Shown here: in pieces, positions 14,883-19,975 of the stretch
How positions within the stretch are numbered: position 1 is the stretch's first letter
How the letters are laid out: the number at the start of each line of letters is the position of its first letter
DNA from: JBBSNV01 sp964458605
GTDB lineage: Bacteria; Pseudomonadota; Alphaproteobacteria; Reyranellales; JAQSWP01
Assembly: GCA_964458605.1 (NCBI GenBank)
Contig: CAYWLS010000044.1
Location: 1-19,975 of the forward strand
Reading direction: 5' to 3'
Length of the DNA: 19,975 nt
Program-made: the position numbers and the translations under genes
Notes under the pieces: model-generated
What the model saw: only the letters and a program-made list of their open reading frames with translations
The model's database searches: none
What the model was told of the DNA's origin: nothing

Positions 14883-16547
14883 ATGGCCAAGAGTTTCGAT
14901 GCCGTCACCCTGGGCATCATGTGGGACCGGCTCAATGCCATCACCAGCGAGATGACGGCGGCGCTGATCCGCACCTCCTTTTCCACCATCGTGCGCGAAT
15001 CCTACGATCTGTCGGTGGTGGTGTTCGATGCCAAAGGCCGCGCCCTGGCCCAGGGGCGCCTCAGCGCGCCCGGCCATAGCGGTACCGCCGCCAATACCAT
15101 CCGCTACATCACCGCGAACTTCCCGATCGAACAGATGCGGCCGGGCGATCTGTTCATCACCAACGATCCCTGGCACGGCACCGGCCATGTCTACGACATG
15201 AACTTCGTGCGCCCGGTGTTCCGCACCGACAGGCTGGTCGGCTTCACCTTCAGCGACACCCATATGCCGGACATGGGCGGGCTGGGCTTCTCCGCCAACA
15301 TCGCCGACAAATACGCCGAGGGGCTGCACCTGCCGGCGGTCCGGCTGATGCGCCAGGGCGAGATCGATCCCTCCGTGCTGGCGATCATCCGCTCCAACGT
15401 GCGCGTTTCGGAGCAGGTGATCGGCGACATGATGGCCAACGTCACCTGCGCCGAGCTGGGCGAACGGCTGCTGCTGGAATTCCTGGACGAATACGGCCTG
15501 GACGATCTGCAGGCGGTGGGCGATGCCATCATCGCCAAGTCCGACGCGGCGATGCGCGAGGCGATCACCCGTATTCCCGAAGGCATCTATCGCAACCGCA
15601 TGCAGATCGAAGGGCTGGACGGTCCGCTCACCCTGGCGTGCGCCTGCACGGTCGAGGGCGGCACCATCAAGGTCGATTTCACCGGCACCGATCCGATCGT
15701 CGCCGGCGCCATCAACGTGCCGTTCTGCTACACCCGCGCCATGGCGATCTTCGCCCTGCGCCTGCTGACCGTGCCCAACCTGCCGGCCAACGAGGGCTCG
15801 ATCGGACCGCTGCAATTCTTCGCCCCCGACAACTGCATCTTGAATGCGCTGTCGCCGGCGCCGACCGCCGGTCGGCATGTGGTCGGCCACTATGTGACGC
15901 CGCTGGTGATGGGCGCGTTCGGCGAGGCGCTGCCGGAGCGGGTGCAGGCGCAGTCCGGCATGGTCGATCTGATCAACGTGCAGGGCAAGGTGGCGGGCGG
16001 CCGCGACATGTCGAGCATGTATTTCGCTTCGGGCGGCTACGGTGCCATGAACGGGCTCGACGGGCTGTCCACTTTGGCGACGCCGGCCAGCATGAAGATG
16101 ACGCCGGTCGAGGTGTGGGAGACGTTGAACGGCATCACCATCGAGAGCAAGCGGCTGATCCCCGATTCCGGCGGCGCCGGCGAATATCGCGGCGGGCTGG
16201 GACAGGAGGTCGTCATGCGCAACGATCCGGGATCGCCGCTGACCCTGTCGTTCTTCGGCCGCCAGAGCGAATTCGCGCCGCAGGGCGTGCAGGGCGGCGG
16301 CGCCGGCACTTTGCATCGCTACACCATCGAGGGCAGCGCTGTCAGCGCCATCGGCCGTTCGGTGCTGAAGGCCGGCGAGCGGCTGACCATCACCCTGCCG
16401 GGCGGCGGCGGCTACGGCGACCCGCGCCAGCGTGCGCCGGAGCGTGTGCTGCAGGATGTGCGCAACGGCTATGTCAGCGCCGAAGCGGCGGAGCGCGACT
16501 ATGGCGTCAAGGTCGACCTGCCCGGCAGTCGGGCCCGGCGTCCTTAG
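14883..16547 (+). CDS. HyuB-type subunit, hydantoinase/oxoprolinase/carboxylase family
   Basis: A 554-residue partner of the preceding HyuA-type protein. It opens with the family pattern FDAVTLGIMWDRLNAITSEM followed by LIRTSFSTIVRESYDLSVVVFD. It carries LAQGRLSAPGHSG (56-67), the likely metal-binding segment ITNDPWHGTGHVYDM (92-106), SDTHMPDMGG, and the C-terminal PDSGGAGEYRGGLGQE and LPGGGGYGDPRQRAPE segments typical of HyuB. The length matches stand-alone HyuB rather than the fused eukaryote-type oxoprolinase. Together the pair would carry out ATP-dependent cleavage of a cyclic amide (hydantoin, lactam, oxoproline-like) or a carboxylation. Sequence alone cannot decide between these. AGGAG (14871-14875) lies 7 bases before ATG 14883, overlapping the end of the HyuA gene. 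Confidence 0.94.
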   Translation: MAKSFDAVTLGIMWDRLNAITSEMTAALIRTSFSTIVRESYDLSVVVFDAKGRALAQGRLSAPGHSGTAANTIRYITANFPIEQMRPGDLFITNDPWHGTGHVYDMNFVRPVFRTDRLVGFTFSDTHMPDMGGLGFSANIADKYAEGLHLPAVRLMRQGEIDPSVLAIIRSNVRVSEQVIGDMMANVTCAELGERLLLEFLDEYGLDDLQAVGDAIIAKSDAAMREAITRIPEGIYRNRMQIEGLDGPLTLACACTVEGGTIKVDFTGTDPIVAGAINVPFCYTRAMAIFALRLLTVPNLPANEGSIGPLQFFAPDNCILNALSPAPTAGRHVVGHYVTPLVMGAFGEALPERVQAQSGMVDLINVQGKVAGGRDMSSMYFASGGYGAMNGLDGLSTLATPASMKMTPVEVWETLNGITIESKRLIPDSGGAGEYRGGLGQEVVMRNDPGSPLTLSFFGRQSEFAPQGVQGGGAGTLHRYTIEGSAVSAIGRSVLKAGERLTITLPGGGGYGDPRQRAPERVLQDVRNGYVSAEAAERDYGVKVDLPGSRARRP

Positions 16548-16604
16548 GTTGAGGCAAGTGTGGTTTTGCTCTGGAAGCCGGCCAATGCGCCGCTCGATCC
16601 AACG

Positions 16605-17210
16605 ATGACCGTCAAAGCCAAGAAAAAGCGGGGACCGGGCCGGCCCAAGATCGAGGGTCGGCGCCAGGAATTGCTCGACGCGGCGGCGCGCTATTTCTGC
16701 GCCCATGGTTACGACGCCGCCTCGATGCGCGACATCGCCAACGCTGCCGGGCTGCTGGTGGGTTCGATCTACAGCCACTTCTCCTCCAAGCAGGAGCTGT
16801 TCATCGAAGTGTTCCTGGAGGGCATACGCCGCACTACCGCGGCGGTCGAACAGGCGATCGATCCCGCGGCCGATGCGTGGACCCAGTTGCAGCAGGCCTG
16901 CGTGGCGCATGTCGACAAGATCCTGTCGAAAGACGACTTCGTTCAGATCGCCGATTACGAATTTCCCTTCCGCCACACCGAGGCGGTGCGCAAGCGCATC
17001 GTGCCGCAGCGCGACGCCTATGAACGGATCTTTCACGACCTGATTGCCAGGCTGCCCCTGCGCAAGGGCGTAAACAAGAAATACCTGCGCCTGACCCTGT
17101 TCGGGGCGATGAGCTGGACGCTGATCTGGTATCGCGCCGGCCGCGATTCGCCCAGCGCCATCGCCCGGCAGATGGTCGATATCGTGCGGCGCGGCGCGGA
17201 GCTGCGCTGA
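16605..17210 (+). CDS. TetR/AcrR-family transcriptional regulator
   Basis: A 201-residue regulator with a basic N-terminal tail (VKAKKKRGPGRPK), then the TetR DNA-binding domain: RRQELLDAAARYFCAHGYDA, MRDIANAAGLLVGSIYSHFSSKQELF (helix-turn-helix around residues 38-62). The C-terminal half is the variable ligand-binding helical domain, ending LFGAMSWTLIWYRAG. Such proteins usually repress transporter or catabolic genes and release DNA when they bind a pathway metabolite or acyl-CoA. The ATG at 16605 suits family N-termini but has a weak ribosome site. A GTG at 16560 with GAGG 5 bases upstream would add 15 residues and leave a gap of only 12 bases from the HyuB gene. Co-directional with the catabolic operon, it is the likely pathway repressor, with the palindromes at 3131-3146 or 3166-3395 as candidate targets. 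Confidence 0.92.
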   Translation: MTVKAKKKRGPGRPKIEGRRQELLDAAARYFCAHGYDAASMRDIANAAGLLVGSIYSHFSSKQELFIEVFLEGIRRTTAAVEQAIDPAADAWTQLQQACVAHVDKILSKDDFVQIADYEFPFRHTEAVRKRIVPQRDAYERIFHDLIARLPLRKGVNKKYLRLTLFGAMSWTLIWYRAGRDSPSAIARQMVDIVRRGAELR

Positions 17211-17314
17211 AACTCAGCCGGCGAAGCGGGGCTCGGCGAGGCCGGAGTCCTTCACGGCAGACGGCCCGTATCGATCGCGCCATAATCCACGCTCAACAAC
17301 GCGGAGGGCCTGGC

Positions 17315-18586
17315 ATGGCGCAGGATATCTGGGTGGCGGCGGGCCTGCGCACGCCGTTCGCGAAGATCGACGCGCAACTGGCGGGCTGCGACGTGTTCGG
17401 CCTGTCGGTGCCGGTGGTGCAGGCCATGATCGAGCGGCTGCGGAGCGGCCGGCCCGATCTCGTGATATGGGGCGCGGTGGTGCCCAATCTCGGCTGGAGC
17501 AATCTGGCGCGCGAAGTCTGCCTGGAAGCCAGGATCGATCCCGCCATACCTTCCTTCACCACCGTCCTGGCCTGCGGCACGTCGATGGTCGAGGTGTTCG
17601 CCGCCGCCGGCATGCTGGACGGTCGTGGCCGCGATCTGGCTCTGGTCGGCGGCGTGGAGAGCATGAGCCACACCCAGATCGGATTGGGTCGGCGGCTGTC
17701 GGATTGGCTGCGCCACCTCGTCGAAGCGCGCAGTTTGCGCGGGCGGGTGCACGCTTTTGCCAGTCTGCGGCCGCGCGATATCCGCCTGCACATTCCGACC
17801 GTCACCAATCGCGCCACCGGCAAGAGCATGGGCGAGCACACCGAGGAGATGGCCAAGACCTGGCACATCCCGCGTTAGGCCCAGGACGAGATCGCGCTGG
17901 CCAGCCACCAGCGCGCCGCGCATGCCTGGCAGGAAGGCTTTTTCGACGACCTGGTGCTTGCGGTGGGAGCGGTCGGGCGCGACGCCATGGTGCGCGCCGA
18001 TACGTCGCTTGAAAAGCTGGCGAGCCTCAAGCCGGTGTTCGATCGCACCAGCGGACGGGGCACCCTGACCGCCGGCAATTCGACCCTGCTGACCGATGGC
18101 GCCGCCGGCGTCTGGGTGGCGACATCGGCCGGGCTGGACCGGCTGCCGGCCGAGACGCCGCGCGTCAGGCTGGTCGATTGGGAACTGGGCGCGGTGGATA
18201 TCTGGCACGAGGGCTTGCTGATGTGGCCGGCCTACGGCATTCCCCGGCTGCTGGCGCGACACGACCTGCGTTACGAGGACATCGCGCTGTGGGAAATCCA
18301 CGAGGCCTTCGCCGCCCAGGTGCTGTGCCATCTGGCGGCGTTGCAGGATCCGCAATTCCTGCGCGACAAGGCCAAGGTCGATGCCAGTTTCGGGCGCTTT
18401 CCCGTCGAACGGATGAATCCGCATGGCGGCAGCCTGGCGATCGGTCATCCCTTCGCCGCCACCGGCGCCCGCATACTCAGCCAGGCGGTCAAGGAACTGG
18501 CCGCCATGCCGTCGGGCAGCCGCGCCGTCGTCAGCATCTGCACCGACGGCGGCGAGGGCACTGTGGCATTGCTGGAGGCGGCTTGA
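17315..18586 (+). pseudogene. Thiolase (acetyl-CoA acyltransferase family) interrupted by an in-frame TAG
   Basis: The frame encodes a normal-length thiolase of 424 codons including stops, but codon 188 (17876-17878) is TAG, splitting it into 187 and 235 residues in the same frame. The first part has the start of the family fold, nucleophile region TTVLACGTSM (82-91, Cys87), GGVESMSHT and KSMGEHTEEMAKTWHIPR. The second part continues at once with AQDEIALASHQRAAHAWQEGFFDD, the expected sequence, then EIHEAFAAQ, MNPHGGSLAIGHPFAATGAR (His) and the second catalytic Cys in ICTDGGEG. All active-site residues therefore survive and only one codon, where relatives often have Glu (GAG), is damaged. ATG 17315 has GGAGGG (17303-17308). 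The gene would thiolyse 3-oxoacyl-CoA for the neighbouring pathway. A recent nonsense mutation, a sequencing error or amber read-through could explain the stop. Confidence 0.85.
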
Positions 18587-18606
18587 ATATGCATACCGCG
18601 GCTAAT

Positions 18607-18631
18607 CGGTTGCGCAGGGAACCGCTTTTTT
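18607..18631 (+). terminator. Possible intrinsic terminator after the thiolase gene
   Basis: A 5-base stem CGGTT/AACCG (18607-18611 and 18620-18624) with an 8-base loop is followed after one base by six Ts (18626-18631). It lies about 20 bases after the thiolase stop, the expected place for the end of the operon. The stem is short, so efficiency is doubtful. Confidence 0.4.
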
Positions 18632-18857
18632 CTAAAAGCTAATGTTGCAAGCAGCGCGGTCTAAATATTTGGTTTGCCTGCGGGACGGGTTTTGACCAAG
18701 TTTTGCCTTATTTCGCCCTTACAAGCGAATTCCCGGGTTACTCGGCAAATGGGAATTTTGCATCGGTATAGCTGTTTGATTTGATTGCTTGAACCGGCGC
18801 CCCATATCTGGCAATTGTGTGCGCCGCCAATCGCCCCGCGACCGCCGGAGCGCCTCA

Positions 18858-18886
18858 TTGAGCATGGGCGAGCCGGCTCATATATT
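18858..18886 (+). promoter_or_regulatory. Sigma70-like promoter with embedded palindrome, upstream of XRE gene
   Basis: TTGAGC (18858-18863) and TATATT (18881-18886) are separated by exactly 17 bases and match the consensus -35 and -10 at 4 and 5 of 6 positions. The spacer contains the perfect palindrome GAGCCGGCTC (18870-18879), and TGAGC/GCTCA (18859-18863, 18876-18880) forms a second inverted pair. The predicted transcript would start around 18893, at the ribosome site, giving a very short leader. The placement suits autorepression by the protein encoded immediately downstream. Confidence 0.5.
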
Positions 18887-18904
18887 TTCAACGGAGGAGT
18901 GTTA

Positions 18905-19321
18905 ATGGCCAAGGCGAAGACCAAGCGCAAAACCGCGAGCAAATCGACGCGGGCCAATGGCATGGGCCAGGGCGAGCGCATCAAGTCGCTACGGTTGTCG
19001 CGCGGCCTGACGCGCAAGGAATTGGCCAAGACGGTCGGCGGTACCGAGCAATGGCTCTATCTGTTGGAAATCAATCGCGTCAAACTGCTGCCCAAGCGCA
19101 TTCCCGCGTTGTGTGCCGCCCTCGGCGTCGGACCCGAGGAACTGACCGGCGAACAGCCGGGCAAGGTCCCGATGGTGCCCGCCAGTCGCGTCGATATCGT
19201 GGCCAAGGCGGTAATTGACGCCGCCGTCACCCGCTTCGAGCTCACCCGCTCCGAGCGCAATGCCTTTTTCCAGTTCCTCAATCTCACGGCTCGCCGCGCC
19301 AAGGCCGATATCGGCATGTAG
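18905..19321 (+). CDS. Small XRE-family helix-turn-helix DNA-binding protein
   Basis: A 138-residue protein with a Lys/Arg/Thr-rich N-terminal tail (MAKAKTKRKTASKSTRANG) followed by an XRE/Cro-type helix-turn-helix at about residues 23-81: GERIKSLRLSRGLTRKELAKTVGG, TEQWLYLLEINRVK, then IPALCAALGVGPEELTG. A C-terminal region of about 50 residues (DIVAKAVIDAAVTRFELTRSERNAFFQFLNL) is predicted helical and may mediate dimerisation. The frame is open upstream to 18785, but ATG 18905 is chosen because GGAGGA (18893-18898) lies just before it and the upstream part is non-coding in character. Its role is transcriptional regulation of unknown targets. It is separated from the catabolic operon and could equally be a remnant of a mobile or addiction module. 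Confidence 0.85.
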   Translation: MAKAKTKRKTASKSTRANGMGQGERIKSLRLSRGLTRKELAKTVGGTEQWLYLLEINRVKLLPKRIPALCAALGVGPEELTGEQPGKVPMVPASRVDIVAKAVIDAAVTRFELTRSERNAFFQFLNLTARRAKADIGM

Positions 19322-19483
19322 TGCAACGCCCGGAGCTGCCCTCACGGCACAAGCCGGTCTTCTGAATCGGCAGTAGTTTTGGTTTTTCTTCACGAGCGCG
19401 TTTTCCGGGCTTGGCCCGTTGTTTCAACCACAGGCGGCCGGGCGGCATGGCGTGCATTCCATCGCACGGGCAGGATGGCTCAT

Positions 19484-19517
19484 GGGGTTCGCTCGCGATT
19501 GGGGTTCGCTCGCGATC
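19484..19517 (+). repeat. Two-copy 17-base tandem repeat
   Basis: The unit GGGGTTCGCTCGCGATT (19484-19500) is followed directly by GGGGTTCGCTCGCGATC (19501-19517), identical at 16 of 17 positions. A 17-base period shifts the reading frame, which fits a decayed or non-coding stretch rather than an active gene. Confidence 0.85.
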
Positions 19518-19549
19518 GGTTCGGCGCGGCGCGAGCCGGTGCATCGGCC

Positions 19550-19821
19550 GGCGAGGATACCTTGTGGCGGCTCTATTCCAGCCCCAAGGTTCTGGTCGCC
19601 TCGGACCTGCGGCTGCTGGCTCAGGCTGGTGCGCTGACCTTTCAGGATCGGATCGCCGATCGCCTGCCGGACCCGCGCGCCATGGCAAGCGCGACATCGC
19701 CATCGTGCAATTGCCGGGCCGCCAGGGCGGCTTTCCCGCCGCACTCAACCCGATCCATCCCGCGGCGTGGGCCGATCACCGTCTGCTGCGCGAATTGGTC
19801 TGCGACATCGAGCTGGAGTGA
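19550..19821 (+). pseudogene. Frameshifted remnant of an unrecognised protein
   Basis: Two neighbouring segments look like coding sequence by codon usage but lie in different frames. The first, from about 19550, reads TLWRLYSSPKVLVASDLRLL then AQAGALTFQDRIADRLPDPRA. The second, from about 19683 in the next frame, reads HGKRDIAIVQLPGRQGGFPA then ALNPIHPAAWADHRLLRELV and CDIELE before TGA (19819-19821). The switch falls near CGCGCCATGGC (19677-19687). Joined, they give about 90 residues, probably the C-terminus of a once longer protein, since no good start lies upstream; TTG 19562 with GAGGA 4 bases before it is only a weak option. I do not recognise the family. The frame boundary could also be a sequencing error. 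Confidence 0.5.
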
Positions 19822-19885
19822 ACGCCAGGCAACAGGATGCACTGCCACCAGTGCGATGGCCCACCAAAGGGGCGACCAAGTCGGA

Positions 19886-19924
19886 CGCTTCCAGGCCAGG
19901 CGCTTCCAGGCCAGGCGCTTCTAG
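19886..19924 (+). repeat. Two-and-a-half copy 15-base tandem repeat
   Basis: CGCTTCCAGGCCAGG occurs at 19886-19900 and again, identical, at 19901-19915. A partial third copy (CGCTTCTAG, 19916-19924) diverges into a stop-like triplet. The period is a multiple of three, but it lies after the last coding-like segment, so it is probably not translated. Confidence 0.85.
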
Positions 19925-19960
19925 AGTCTGATCCGTTCAGATTGAAGCATACCCGGCATT
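19921..19960. repeat. Hairpin sequence, possible edge of a dispersed intergenic repeat
   Basis: The segment contains TCTGA-TCCGT-TCAGA (19927-19931 and 19937-19941), a perfect 5-base inverted repeat, followed by ATTGAAGCATACCCGGC. It looks unlike the coding DNA of the window and resembles in style the dispersed palindromic elements of alphaproteobacterial intergenic regions. This resemblance is from memory and unverified, and the element may continue beyond the window. Confidence 0.3.
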
Positions 19961-19975
19961 TTTGAAGTAGTTGGC

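Larger units (their letters stand above)
18587..18904. other. Intergenic region with inverted repeats, no gene recognised
   Basis: About 318 bases between the thiolase and the XRE-type gene, visibly richer in A and T than the flanking genes. It holds a weak terminator-like hairpin with a T-run (18607-18631), a second hairpin GCTTTT-TTCT-AAAAGC (18624-18639), a 7-base inverted repeat AATTCCC/GGGAATT with a 16-base spacer (18728-18757) and a promoter-like element at 18858-18886. No convincing small ORF or RNA gene was seen. Confidence 0.6.

Noticed and set aside
14850..17036. A 728-residue minus-strand frame opposite the HyuB and TetR-family genes
   Set aside because: No domain recognised, composition rich in His/Asp/Arg/Gln/Ala as in other shadows, and it spans two well-supported plus-strand genes.
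17252..18448. A 398-residue uninterrupted minus-strand frame opposite the broken thiolase
   Set aside because: The thiolase motifs on the plus strand on both sides of the TAG are unmistakable, whereas the antisense translation shows none.
17954..18586. The second half of the thiolase as an independent gene
   Set aside because: It starts in the middle of the thiolase fold, in the same frame as the first half, without its own ribosome site or N-terminal domain. It is treated as part of one interrupted gene.
19337..19391. A terminator after the XRE-type gene (CTGCC...GGCAG and GCCG...CGGC followed by T-rich DNA)
   Set aside because: The stems are only 4-5 bases with long loops and the T-run is interrupted, so support is too weak for a feature.

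Overview
The window is GC-rich (by eye roughly two thirds G+C), densely coding and has strong GC bias at third codon positions. That composition, an E. coli-type long-form IlvD and the mix of TRAP transport, CoA-transferase, HyuA/HyuB and acyl-CoA metabolism suggest a metabolically versatile alphaproteobacterium (Rhizobiales or Rhodospirillales-like). This placement is an inference from style and gene content, because no rRNA or other taxonomic marker is present. No tRNA, rRNA, CRISPR array or intact insertion sequence was seen.

Layout. (1) 1-403, minus: the N-terminal third of dihydroxy-acid dehydratase IlvD, cut by the window edge. (2) 649-1527, plus: a YghU-like nu-class glutathione S-transferase, divergent from ilvD. 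(3) 1573-3165, minus: a CaiC-like acyl-CoA ligase, convergent with yghU. (4) 3166-3395: a divergent control region rich in palindromes, with one perfect TetR-type palindrome just inside the ligase coding region. (5) 3396-17210, plus: a long co-directional cluster encoding a luciferase-like (LLM) flavin monooxygenase, a three-gene TRAP transporter (DctP, DctQ, DctM types), an alpha/beta hydrolase, a D-aminoacylase-like amidohydrolase, a fused double CaiB/BaiF CoA-transferase, HyuA- and HyuB-type subunits and a TetR-family regulator. Several of these junctions are 4-base stop/start overlaps or gaps under 35 bases, which is typical of one operon. (6) 17315-18586, plus: a thiolase gene split by one in-frame TAG codon. 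(7) 18587-18904: an intergenic region with inverted repeats, a possible terminator and a good promoter for (8) 18905-19321, a small XRE-type DNA-binding protein. (9) 19322-19975: a decaying region with an apparently frameshifted ORF, two short tandem repeats and a hairpin sequence at the right end.

How the genes may work together. Region 3-7 reads as an uncharacterised catabolic island for an imported organic acid, probably one carrying an amide, lactam, imide or lactone group. The TRAP system would take up the acid. The ligase and the fused CoA-transferase offer two routes to a CoA thioester. The LLM enzyme would oxygenate. HyuA/HyuB (ATP-dependent ring opening or carboxylation in characterised relatives), the amidohydrolase and the alpha/beta hydrolase would open or trim the molecule. 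The thiolase, if functional, would release acetyl-CoA or propionyl-CoA. The TetR-family protein is the obvious candidate repressor, with the palindromes at 3131-3146 and in 3166-3395 as candidate operators. The substrate cannot be read from the sequence.
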